A stretch of 13,186 bases of DNA from Alcanivorax sp. UBA4485 (GTDB taxonomy: Bacteria > Pseudomonadota > Gammaproteobacteria > Pseudomonadales > Alcanivoracaceae), in assembly GCA_002389055.1 (NCBI GenBank), contig DGNT01000141.1:1-13186 (forward strand). Direction: 5' to 3'. The notes under the pieces were generated by a model. The model was not told the DNA's origin. It ran no database searches and was given only the letters and a program-made list of their open reading frames with translations. Each line of letters opens with the position of its first letter. Position 1 is the first letter of the stretch. Both the position numbers and the translations under genes were made by a program. Positions 6,007 to 13,186 of the stretch are shown here, piece by piece.

Positions 6007-7185
6007 ATGAGCGACGGGAGAGAGTTCGACATCGTGGTGTACGGCGCCAGCGGCTTCACGGGCCGGCTGGTGGCGGAGTATCTGCATCAGCAGTACGGCG
6101 CCGATGGCGACGTGAAGTGGGCCATGGCGGGCCGCAGCGAGGAGAAGCTGAAGGCGGTGCGCGAGGAGATCGGCGTGCCGGATTCAGTGCCGCTGATCAC
6201 CGCCGACGCGGACCAGCCGGAGACCCTGGAGGCGCTGGCGAAGCGCACCCGCGTGGTGCTGACCACGGTGGGGCCGTACCAGTTGTACGGTGAGCCGCTG
6301 GTGGCGGCCTGCGCCAAGACCGGCACGGACTATGTGGATCTGTGCGGCGAGCCGGCGTGGATGCGCCAGATGATCGACGCCCACGGCGAGGCCGCCAAGG
6401 CGAGCGGCGCGCGGATCGTGTTTTCCTGCGGCTTTGACTCGATTCCGTTCGATCTGGGCGTGTACTTCCTGCAGGAGTACGCCAAGGAAAACCTGGGCGC
6501 CTACCTGCCTCGCGTGAAGGGCCGGGTGCGCAAGATGAAGGGCACCTTCTCCGGCGGTACCGCCGCCAGCCTGCAGGCGACCCTGGTGGCCGCCAAGAAG
6601 GACCCGAAGATCTACCAGCTGCTCACCGATCCGTTCTCCCTGACCCCGGGCTTCAAGGGTCCCGAGCAGCCGGAGCCGAAAGAGCCGATCTACGATGACG
6701 AGCTGCACACCTGGCTGGCGCCGTTCGTGATGGCGACCATCAACACCCGCAACGTGCATCGCTCCAACCTGTTGCTGGGCCACGCCTACGGCGATCAATT
6801 CGTGTACGACGAGATGATCCTCACCGGCCCCGGCGAGAAGGGCAAGGCCACCGCCGAGGCGGTGACTAACGACCGTTCGCTGTCCGGTAAGGATGCGCCC
6901 AAGCCGGGCGAAGGCCCGAGCAAGGAAGAGCGCGAGAACGGCTTTTACGACGTGCTGTTTATTGGCGAGACCGCGGATGGCCGCCAGCTTAAGGCCAGCG
7001 TGTCCGGCAACCGGGATCCGGGCTACGGCTCCACCTCGCGAATGATCGCCGAGAGCGCCCTGTGCCTGGTGCAAGACGCCGACGATACCGCCGGCGGCAT
7101 CTGGACCACAGCGCCGGCGTTGGGCGACAAGCTGATCAAGCGGCTGGTGGACAACGCCGGTTTGAAGTTCCAGATCGAGGGTTGA
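6007..7185 (+). CDS. Trans-acting enoyl reductase / saccharopine dehydrogenase-like NAD(P)-binding oxidoreductase
   Basis: This 392-aa protein has an N-terminal Rossmann motif, FDIVVYGASGFTGRLVAEYL (G13-A-S-G-F-T-G19), followed by AMAGRSEEKLKAV, VVLTTVGPYQLYGEPLVAACAKTGTDYVDLCGEPAWMRQM and FSCGFDSIPFDLGV. This is the pattern of the family containing mycobacterial Rv2953, a trans-acting enoyl reductase in long-chain lipid (phthiocerol) synthesis; many proteobacterial members are annotated saccharopine dehydrogenase by fold only. It is too divergent in context to be a lysine-pathway enzyme, and a lipid role is inference. The start is ATG 6007, not the in-frame GTG 5971, because the decayed copy conserves ATGAGC and the -10 overlaps the GTG. 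It ends TGA directly against the stop of the convergent lipoprotein gene (TGATCA). Confidence 0.85.
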   Translation: MSDGREFDIVVYGASGFTGRLVAEYLHQQYGADGDVKWAMAGRSEEKLKAVREEIGVPDSVPLITADADQPETLEALAKRTRVVLTTVGPYQLYGEPLVAACAKTGTDYVDLCGEPAWMRQMIDAHGEAAKASGARIVFSCGFDSIPFDLGVYFLQEYAKENLGAYLPRVKGRVRKMKGTFSGGTAASLQATLVAAKKDPKIYQLLTDPFSLTPGFKGPEQPEPKEPIYDDELHTWLAPFVMATINTRNVHRSNLLLGHAYGDQFVYDEMILTGPGEKGKATAEAVTNDRSLSGKDAPKPGEGPSKEERENGFYDVLFIGETADGRQLKASVSGNRDPGYGSTSRMIAESALCLVQDADDTAGGIWTTAPALGDKLIKRLVDNAGLKFQIEG

Positions 7186-7533
7186 TCAGGGTTCTTCGCG
7201 GATCGATTCCAGCTCGATTTCGCGGCCGGCGTTTTCCTGGTAGTGGAAGACGCCGGTAACGCGGACCCGCTTGCCCAGATGGGCTTCCACTTTTTCCACC
7301 GGCTTCAGGGCCACCCGGTTCAGGTCGTCGTCCTCGATCCAGTAGTGCAGCGGGTCCTGGAAATGGCGCACCGTGCCGGCGGTGGTCACCAACTCCCCCT
7401 GGTAGTCGGCGGGTTGTTCCGCGAGCATTCGCAGCGGTGCCGCCTGAGGCGCGTCGGAATAGTCGCAACCGGCCAGACCGATCAGCGCGGCCAGCAGCGC
7501 CGCCCTGCCCCACACCGGCTTTCTAGCGCTCAC
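7186..7533 (-). CDS. Small predicted lipoprotein with OB-fold-like domain
   Basis: This 115-aa protein has the signal MSARKPVWGRAALLAALIGLAGC, lipobox LAGC and Cys23. The remainder (LAEQPADYQGELVTTAGTVRHFQDPLHYWIEDDD, then HLGKRVRVTGVFHYQENAGREIELESI) has the strand pattern of a small OB-fold. This fold is common in periplasmic lipoproteins, and no ligand can be named. The start used is GTG 7533, 5 nt after GGGAGG (7539-7544); the GTG two codons earlier lies inside that binding site and is an unlikely start. It overlaps the upstream ABM-like gene by 11 bp and is the last gene of the - strand operon. Confidence 0.7.
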   Translation of the reverse strand: MSARKPVWGRAALLAALIGLAGCDYSDAPQAAPLRMLAEQPADYQGELVTTAGTVRHFQDPLHYWIEDDDLNRVALKPVEKVEAHLGKRVRVTGVFHYQENAGREIELESIREEP

Positions 7534-7849
7534 CGTCACCTCCCTCGGGGTGTACTTCCCATTCCGGCTCTTCGAATTCGCCCAGCGGGGTGATCTCGCA
7601 AGTGCGGGCGTGTTTCTGCAGAATCGCTTTGACCTTGGCGCTGCGGCTGTCGTCCTTGGCGTCGCGGTGCGCCTTTGAATCCCAGTGGGCGATGGCCAGC
7701 AGGGTGTCCGGTTCGCCGATCTTGCGGTGCAGATAGGTGCCGCGCGCGCCCGGCGTCTGCTGCATAATCTCGCTGGCCTCGATCCAGCCCTGGGCGTATT
7801 CCTCCACGGTGTAGCCGTCTTTCATGCGTACTTCGAAGATGTACTTCAT
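7523..7849 (-). CDS. Conserved small protein, dimeric alpha/beta barrel (ABM/EthD-like)
   Basis: This 108-aa protein reads MKYIFEVRMKDGYTVEEYAQGWIEASEIMQQTPGARGTYLHRKIG, then TLLAIAHWDSKAHRDAKDDSR. A first strand, a helix with VEEYxxGW, a GARGTYLHR strand and an AIAHWDSKAHRDA strand-helix match the ferredoxin-like dimeric alpha/beta barrel class to which ABM and EthD proteins belong. The acidic tail (EFEEPEWEVHPEGGDGER) is not part of the fold. Catalytic activity is unknown; some relatives act as degradation enzymes for heme or polyketides. The ATG follows AGGAGA by 5 nt. It lies 37 bp after the DUF2244 gene and overlaps the next lipoprotein gene. Confidence 0.65.
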   Translation of the reverse strand: MKYIFEVRMKDGYTVEEYAQGWIEASEIMQQTPGARGTYLHRKIGEPDTLLAIAHWDSKAHRDAKDDSRSAKVKAILQKHARTCEITPLGEFEEPEWEVHPEGGDGER

Positions 7850-7886
7850 TGCAGTCTCCTGTTGGGGGTGGCGGCGACGCGGGCGC

Positions 7887-8390
7887 TCAGCCCTGTGCCC
7901 ACCAGCGGTCCGAGGTTTCCACCAGGCCGGCGTCGCGCAGCGCCTGGCGGGCCTGTTCGCGGCCGTCGCCGTTGAGAAAGGCGCCCAGCTCCAGGCGGGT
8001 GTCGTCGTCGCACAGATGCAGGCCGATCATATCCACCTCCTTGACCGGCAGCACCACGTGCAGGTGCGCCGCCGGGCGCGCCAGAATCCATTCCCGGTCG
8101 GGGCCGCGTACGCCTTCGTGCAGGACCACCCTGCCCCGCTCCACGGCGATGCGTTGATGCAGGTAGGAAAGACGGAAACAGACCCGGTAGAGCAGATAGC
8201 CGATCAGCCCCACTTCCAGGAACGCGAACGGCAACGCCAGCCAGATGCCGGCCAGAGTCCAGGCCGCCGCCACCGTGAACACCACCACCGCGATCAGCGC
8301 GATAAACCGTTTCACCTGCGGCCAGTCGGCGGAGAGGTGAGGCTTCAGCGTCACCACCGTGACGCCGTTCCGGGATTCAGTTGCCACCAT
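7887..8390 (-). CDS. DUF2244 family integral membrane protein
   Basis: A protein of about 167 aa starting MVATESRNGVTVVTLKPHLSADW, with two adjacent membrane helices near residues 29-48 (FIALIAVVVFTVAAAW) and 50-70 (LALPFAFLEVGLIGYLLYRV), then a soluble C-terminal part with ILARPAAHLHVVLPV and LELGAFLNGDGREQARQAL. The basic N-terminal strand, hairpin of two helices and LGAFLN...DR ending match DUF2244, a small inner-membrane family sometimes linked to cytochrome oxidase genes; no such genes lie here. The start is uncertain: ATG 8390 has GGAG 9 nt upstream, while ATG 8405 and GTG 8417 lack a binding site. It heads a - strand operon of three genes and is divergent from the sulfatase-fold gene at 8483. 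Confidence 0.75.
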   Translation of the reverse strand: MVATESRNGVTVVTLKPHLSADWPQVKRFIALIAVVVFTVAAAWTLAGIWLALPFAFLEVGLIGYLLYRVCFRLSYLHQRIAVERGRVVLHEGVRGPDREWILARPAAHLHVVLPVKEVDMIGLHLCDDDTRLELGAFLNGDGREQARQALRDAGLVETSDRWWAQG

Positions 8391-8482
8391 AAAGGGGGTC
8401 TCCATTACCGCATGCACAGCGGACCCTGTACCGGTAGCATAGGCCGCCTGAATTTCCTATCAACCTGACCCGGAGGCACAAC

Positions 8483-10573
8483 ATGGGGTGGTGGAAGTCA
8501 CGCCGGCTTCGTTTTCTGGCATCCAGCGTGGTGGCGCTGTTCGCACTGTTCGTGATTCTGCGGGCGGTGTTCTTCGCCTTTTTCTCCGAAGTGGGCGACA
8601 CCGTACAGGCGGATTCCGGCGATCTTTTCCATGCTCTGGGCGTGGGGCTGCGTTTCGACCTGCGGCTGGCCCTGCTGATGGTGCTGCCCCTGGCGGTGCT
8701 GGCCTGGTTGCCGCGTTTTAATCTGGTGCGTTCGGCGCCGGTGCGCCTGTTGGGGCTGGTGTATATCACCCTGGCGGTTTTGGCCGTGGTGCTCACCTAC
8801 ATTCTCGACTTCGGCCATTACGTGTACCTGGGCGACCGGCTCAACGTGACCGCCTTCCGCTTCCTGGAAGACACCGCGATTTCCACCCGCATGGTCTGGG
8901 AAAGCTACCCGGTGGTGTGGATCACCCTGGGGTGGCTGGCCGTGACCGCCGTGATGGCGTTGATTTTCCGCGCCCTGGCGCGCCGTTTCCTGCTGCGCGC
9001 ACCGATGCCCATGGGCACCGCCAGCAAAGTGATCGGCGGCGTGGTGGTGGTGCTGGTGCTGGTGTTCGGCCTGCTGGGCCGGGTCTCCGACATTAACTTC
9101 GAGAACCCGGTACCGCTGCGCTGGAGCGACGCCTTCGCTTCCGGCAACAACGCGGTGGCCGCCCTGGGGCTGAATCCGGTGCTGTTCCTCTACGACACCA
9201 CCCTGCTCAGCAGCGAGCCCTTCGACCGCGAAGCGGTGGAGAAATACTACCCGCTGATGGCGGACTTCCTGGCGTTGCCGGACGACGCCCGTGAGCCGCT
9301 GAATTTCGAGCGCACCGTGTCGGTCCAGCCGCACCGGCTGGACGTGGACCGGCCGCCGAACATCGTGGTGGTGATGCTGGAATCGCTGGGCGCCAGCCGC
9401 GTGGGGGCCTACGGCACGCCGTTCGACCCGACCCCCAACCTGGACCGCATCGCCCGCGAGGGCTGGTTCTTCGAGCACTTCTACGTGCCGGTCACCGGCA
9501 CCGCGAAAAGCATCTGGGCGTTTCTCACCGGCATCCCCGATGTGGCGCCGGAGGAAACCGCCAGCCGTAACCCGCTGATCGGTCACCAGCGCAACATCGT
9601 CAATCAGTTGGAAGGCTACCGGAAGCTGTACATGGTGGGCGGCAACGCCGGCTGGGCCAACCTGGAAGCGGTGCTCACGCGCAGCATCGACGGCCTGGAG
9701 CTGTACGAAGAAGGCGATTGGCAATCCCCCAACGTGGACGTGTGGGGCATTTCCGACCTGAACCTGTTCAAGGAATCCAACCAGATATTGGATGCCATTC
9801 CCCAGGATCAGCCGTTCTTCGCCTTTATCCAGACCGCCGGCAACCACCGGCCCTTCACCATCCCGGAAAACAACGGCGATTTCGAAACACGCTCGGTGCC
9901 GGAGGATCAACTGGCCCACAACGGCTTCCGCAACAGCGCCCAGTACAACGCGGTGCGGCTGCTCGACTACAACGTGGGCCGCTACATGGACATGGCCCGC
10001 GAGAGCGATTACTTCGACAACACCATTTTCGTGTTCTTCGGCGACCACAACAATCGCATCACCACCCTGTCGCACATGCCGCCCTTCCAGGAGCAACTGG
10101 GCCTGGAGAGCCACCATGTGCCGCACATGCTGTACGCCCCCGGCCTGCTCAAGCCGCGCCATGTGAAAGAGGTGGTGAGCCTGGTGGACGTGATGCCCAC
10201 CCTGGCCGGCATGTTGGGCATGGAATACCGCAACACCACCCTGGGCCGGGACATCCAGATGCCAGCGCCGGAAGACGAGCGCAGCGCCTTCGTGGTGCTG
10301 CGCGAAGGACCGGCGCCGCAGATCGGCATGGTTACCCGGGACCATCTGGCGCGCCTGAACCATGACGGCGAAGCGGCCACGCTGCACGAGCTGTACAGCG
10401 ACGAGCCCCGGCAGGACCGCTCGAAGGAGGACCCGCAAACCTTCCAGCATCTGATGAATCTGGCCCGCGGCGTGTACGAGACCTCCCGCTACCTGTTCTA
10501 CGACAACGCGGTGAACGACGGTAAAGGCGAGAAAACGAGCTCGGGCGACCCCGAACCGGACGGGGCGCGGTAG
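8483..10573 (+). CDS. LTA synthase-like membrane phosphoglycerol/phosphoethanolamine transferase family (sulfatase fold)
   Basis: This 696-aa protein has five predicted membrane helices in the first 200 residues (about 11-33, 56-78, 87-110, 142-165, 183-200) and a periplasmic alkaline-phosphatase/sulfatase-fold domain (about 290-620). Metal-site motifs are NIVVVMLES (Glu300), FFGDHNN (Asp521, His522) and GNHRPF (His455). ATPNLDRIA-type sequence is present as TPNLDRIAREG (317-327). The nucleophile region reads VTGTAKSIWAF; aligned to LtaS (GKTSDSE) the nucleophile position would be Ser343 in place of Thr. Members add phosphoglycerol or phosphoethanolamine to lipids or glycans; the substrate here is unknown and it need not make LTA, which Gram-negatives lack. 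The start ATG follows GGAGG by 6 nt. It is followed after 9 bp by the flavoprotein gene. Confidence 0.85.
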   Translation: MGWWKSRRLRFLASSVVALFALFVILRAVFFAFFSEVGDTVQADSGDLFHALGVGLRFDLRLALLMVLPLAVLAWLPRFNLVRSAPVRLLGLVYITLAVLAVVLTYILDFGHYVYLGDRLNVTAFRFLEDTAISTRMVWESYPVVWITLGWLAVTAVMALIFRALARRFLLRAPMPMGTASKVIGGVVVVLVLVFGLLGRVSDINFENPVPLRWSDAFASGNNAVAALGLNPVLFLYDTTLLSSEPFDREAVEKYYPLMADFLALPDDAREPLNFERTVSVQPHRLDVDRPPNIVVVMLESLGASRVGAYGTPFDPTPNLDRIAREGWFFEHFYVPVTGTAKSIWAFLTGIPDVAPEETASRNPLIGHQRNIVNQLEGYRKLYMVGGNAGWANLEAVLTRSIDGLELYEEGDWQSPNVDVWGISDLNLFKESNQILDAIPQDQPFFAFIQTAGNHRPFTIPENNGDFETRSVPEDQLAHNGFRNSAQYNAVRLLDYNVGRYMDMARESDYFDNTIFVFFGDHNNRITTLSHMPPFQEQLGLESHHVPHMLYAPGLLKPRHVKEVVSLVDVMPTLAGMLGMEYRNTTLGRDIQMPAPEDERSAFVVLREGPAPQIGMVTRDHLARLNHDGEAATLHELYSDEPRQDRSKEDPQTFQHLMNLARGVYETSRYLFYDNAVNDGKGEKTSSGDPEPDGAR

Positions 10574-10582
10574 GGCCCGGCC

Positions 10583-11683
10583 ATGGCCTTGCCGCTGGAG
10601 GAAACCGGCTGCGTGGTAATCGGCGCCGGCGTCATCGGCCTGGCAGTGGCCCGGCATCTGGCCCGCGCCGGGCAGGCGGTGGTGGTGCTCGAGGCCGAAG
10701 CCCACATCGGTGAGCACCTTTCCTCGCGCAACAGTGAGGTGATCCACGGCGGGCTCTATTATCCACCGGGCTCACTGAAGGCGGAAACCTGCCTGCGCGG
10801 CAAGGCGCTGCTCTACGAGTACTGCGCCGCCCGGGGCATTGCACACCGGCGCTGTGGAAAATGGGTGGTGGCCGGTCCCGGCCAGGCCGAGGCGCTGGAC
10901 GACCTGCATGCCAACGCCCGCGCCGCCGGCGCCGAGGGACTCAGCCTGATCGGCAGCGAACGGCTGCGCCAGGAGGCGCCCTGGCTGCGCGCCGAGCAGG
11001 CCCTGGAAAGCGCCACCAGCGGCATCGTCGACAGCCACGGCCTGATGGCCAGCCTGGCCACGGAAGCGCAAACCCATGGGGCGGTGATCGCTCTGCGCCA
11101 CCGGGTGGAGCACATCGACTGCCGGCCGGGTTGTTTTACCCTCAGCGTGGCGGCGCCTGACCAGCGCTTCCGGCTGCGCGCGGAACGGCTGATCAATGCC
11201 GCCGGGCTCAGCGCGGTGCCGCTCACCGCGCTGATGGATGCTTTGCCCGAGAACCAACGGCCCCGACAGCGGTTCGCCAAGGGGCACTACTTCAAGCTGC
11301 GCGGCAGGCCGCCCGCCGAACGACTCATCTACCCTCTGCCCGACGCCGACGGCCTGGGTGTGCATCTGACGCTGGACCTGGGCGGCGGCGCCCGTTTCGG
11401 GCCGGACGTGGAGTGGGTGGAACGACCAGACTACCGGGTGGACGAAAACCGCCAGGAAAGCTTCGAGCAGGCGGTACGCCGCTACTGGCCGGCGCTGCGG
11501 CCGGGCGCGCTGCAACCGGACTACGCCGGCGTGCGCCCCAAGCTGTGGCTGAACGGCGCCCCCTACCGGGACTTTCTGATCCAGGACCAGGGCGAGCACG
11601 GTATTGAAGGCTTGGTGAACCTGCTCGGCATTGAATCGCCGGGGCTTACCGCTGCGCTGGCGCTGGCGGAGCGACTGACATAA
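10583..11683 (+). CDS. FAD-dependent oxidoreductase of the L-2-hydroxyglutarate dehydrogenase (LhgO) type
   Basis: This 366-aa protein begins with a dinucleotide-binding motif GAGVIGLAVARHL (G14-x-G16-x-x-G19) and then has HLSSRNSEVIHGGLYYPPGSLKAETCLRGKALLYEYC. The RNSEVIHGGLYY signature is characteristic of L-2-hydroxyglutarate oxidases/dehydrogenases of the DAO superfamily (SSRNSEVIHaGiYY). The C-terminus GLVNLLGIESPGLTAALALAE is the usual end of the FAD domain. Such enzymes oxidise L-2-hydroxyglutarate to 2-oxoglutarate and pass electrons to the quinone pool. Related hydroxy-acid dehydrogenases can be confused with it by sequence alone, so the substrate is not certain. It lies 9 bp after the membrane-transferase gene with no clear Shine-Dalgarno site (GGGCCCGG only), so translation may depend on coupling. 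Confidence 0.75.
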   Translation: MALPLEETGCVVIGAGVIGLAVARHLARAGQAVVVLEAEAHIGEHLSSRNSEVIHGGLYYPPGSLKAETCLRGKALLYEYCAARGIAHRRCGKWVVAGPGQAEALDDLHANARAAGAEGLSLIGSERLRQEAPWLRAEQALESATSGIVDSHGLMASLATEAQTHGAVIALRHRVEHIDCRPGCFTLSVAAPDQRFRLRAERLINAAGLSAVPLTALMDALPENQRPRQRFAKGHYFKLRGRPPAERLIYPLPDADGLGVHLTLDLGGGARFGPDVEWVERPDYRVDENRQESFEQAVRRYWPALRPGALQPDYAGVRPKLWLNGAPYRDFLIQDQGEHGIEGLVNLLGIESPGLTAALALAERLT

Positions 11684-11697
11684 CTTTGGAAGACGCC

Positions 11698-11727
11698 TTG
11701 TAGGAGCGGTCCCTGCCCGCTCCTACA
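11698..11727. repeat. REP-like palindrome (TTGTAGGAGCGG ... CCGCTCCTACA)
   Basis: A perfect 11-bp stem, TGTAGGAGCGG/CCGCTCCTACA, pairs 11699-11709 with 11717-11727 (loop TCCCTGC). The head TTGTAGGAGC matches the TTGTGGGAGC head of the element at 854-863. It lies between the convergent FAD oxidoreductase and etfA genes, immediately before a terminator. Elements of this type are abundant in pseudomonad-like genomes. Confidence 0.65.
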
Positions 11728-11747
11728 CCCCACAAATTTCGGGCACA

Positions 11748-11777
11748 AAAAAGCCCGGCGCGAAGGCCGGGCTTTTT
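11748..11777. terminator. Bidirectional rho-independent terminator between convergent genes
   Basis: A perfect 12-bp stem pairs 11748-11759 with 11766-11777 (core GCCCGGC/GCCGGGC, loop GCGAAG) and is flanked by A- and T-runs on both sides. It serves the + strand flavoprotein gene and the - strand etfBA operon. Confidence 0.9.
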
Positions 11778-11802
11778 CGTTGACGCCGATGTTACATCGG
11801 AA

Positions 11803-12731
11803 TCAGAGCTTGCTGTCGAGCTCCGGAACGGCCTCGAAGAGATCCGCCACCAGGCCGTAGTCCGCCACCTGGAAAATCGGGGCTTCCTCGTCCTTGTTGA
11901 TGGCAACGATCACTTTGGAGTCCTTCATGCCGGCCAGATGCTGGATCGCACCGGAGATGCCCACCGCCATGTACAGGTTGGGGGCGACGATCTTACCGGT
12001 CTGGCCTACCTGCATGTCGTTGGGTACGAAACCGGCGTCCACGGCGGCGCGGGACGCACCAACGGCGGCGCCCAGCTTGTCGGCTACCTTGTACAGGATC
12101 TCGAAGTTGTCGCCGTTGCCCATGCCGCGGCCACCGGAGATCACGATCTCGGCGCTGGTCAGCTCGGGACGGTCGGACTTGGCCAGCTCTTCACCCACGA
12201 AGCTGGACAGGCCGCTGTCTTTCACCACGTCCAGGTTTTCCACGGACGCGGAACCGCCTTCCGCCGCCACGCCATCGAAGGAAGTGCCACGCACGGTGAT
12301 CACTTTCTTCTCGTCGGCGCACTTAACGGTGGCGATGGCATTACCGGCGTAGATCGGGCGCTTGAAGGTATCGCCATCGATCACGTCGGAGATCTCGGAG
12401 ATCTGGGCGACGTCCAGCAGCGCGGCCACACGCGGCGCGAAGTTCTTGCCGGTGGTGGTGGCGGCGGCCAGGATGTGCTTGTAATCGGCGCCCACTTCAG
12501 CGACCAGCTCGGCGATGTTCTCGGCCAGCTGATGCTCGTAAGCGTCGTTGTCGGCGCACAGTACTTTGCTGACGCCTTCCGCCTTGGCGGCTTCCTCGGC
12601 TACGGCACCGCAGCCTTTGCCGGCGACCAGCACGGTGATGTCACCGCCGATTTCTTTAGCGGCGGCGAGAACGCTCAAAGTAACCTTGTTGAGCGCGGCG
12701 TTGTCGTGTTCGGCGTAAACTAAAACACTCA

Positions 12732-12732
<1 letters not shown>
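11803..12732 (-). CDS. etfA: Electron transfer flavoprotein subunit alpha
   Basis: This 309-aa protein has normal length. The N-terminal domain reads MSVLVYAEHDNAALNKVTLSV, with KHILAAATTTGKNFAPRVAALL (85-106), and the C-terminal FAD-binding domain carries VISGGRGMG (197-205), GASRAAVDAGFVP, QVGQTGKIVAPNLYMAVGIS (241-260) and the closing DYGLVADLF. These are the family hallmarks: the Arg in GRG, the Ser-Arg pair at 227-228, the QTG loop and the GISGAIQH helix all contact FAD. The EtfAB heterodimer (FAD plus AMP) takes electrons from acyl-CoA and other dehydrogenases and hands them to ETF-ubiquinone oxidoreductase at the inner membrane. It shares one base with the upstream etfB stop (TGATG), so the two are translationally coupled. 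Confidence 0.97.

Positions 12733-13186
<454 letters not shown>

Noticed and set aside
6184..7074. A 296-codon - strand frame opposite the enoyl reductase
   Set aside because: Antisense shadow with biased His/Arg/Gly/Ala composition and no recognisable domain.
8498..10747. A 749-codon open frame on the - strand opposite the sulfatase-fold gene
   Set aside because: It is His/Gln/Gly-rich low-complexity translation, the usual shadow of a GC-rich coding strand; the + strand frame has clear domains.

Overview
The window reads as chromosomal DNA of a GC-rich gammaproteobacterium. The clues are a dnaE2-type polymerase, an etfBA operon, Pseudomonas-style REP-like palindromes (TTGTRGGAGC...) and LTA-synthase-like and DUF2244 membrane proteins. 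An Alcanivorax-like marine oil or lipid degrader would fit, but that genus assignment is inference from gene content and not proven by the sequence.

Layout. (1) 1-824, + strand: the 3' end of the error-prone DNA polymerase dnaE2. (2) 825-5950: a block that looks less GC-rich by eye and more accessory than its flanks. It holds a two-gene VOC/ABM operon (- strand), a decayed gene fusion at about 1620-1844, a 554-aa surface lipoprotein (- strand), and two tandem paralogous LuxR-type regulators (- strand). (3) 6007-7185, + strand: a trans-acting enoyl reductase / saccharopine dehydrogenase-like oxidoreductase. (4) 7186-8390, - strand: an apparent three-gene operon of a DUF2244 membrane protein, an ABM-like protein and a small lipoprotein. 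(5) 8483-11683, + strand: an LTA-synthase-like sulfatase-fold membrane enzyme followed after 9 bp by an L-2-hydroxyglutarate oxidase-like flavoprotein. (6) 11690-11777: a REP-like palindrome and a bidirectional terminator. (7) 11803-13186, - strand: etfA and the 3' part of etfB.

Two signals stand out. First, the lipoprotein gene and the upstream LuxR gene share an 18-bp perfect inverted repeat, ATCCCC-N6-GGGGAT. In both promoters it is followed by GTGC, GGTG and a -10-like TTAG box, with the operator centre 33 bp from the -10 centre. This suggests a self-contained, autoregulated module of two LuxR paralogs and one lipoprotein. Second, a 56-codon open frame at 1674-1844 joins a mutated copy of the start of the enoyl-reductase gene (whose intact copy lies at 6007) in frame to a diverged copy of the dnaE2 C-terminus (whose intact copy ends at 824). 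These are the two genes flanking the accessory block, and the order ER-start then dnaE2-end is what the junction of a duplicated dnaE2/ER intergenic locus would look like. The block may therefore be a recombination or insertion hotspot.

No tRNA, rRNA, CRISPR array, transposase or integrase gene was seen. No stretch longer than 300 bp lacks a gene or a described remnant.
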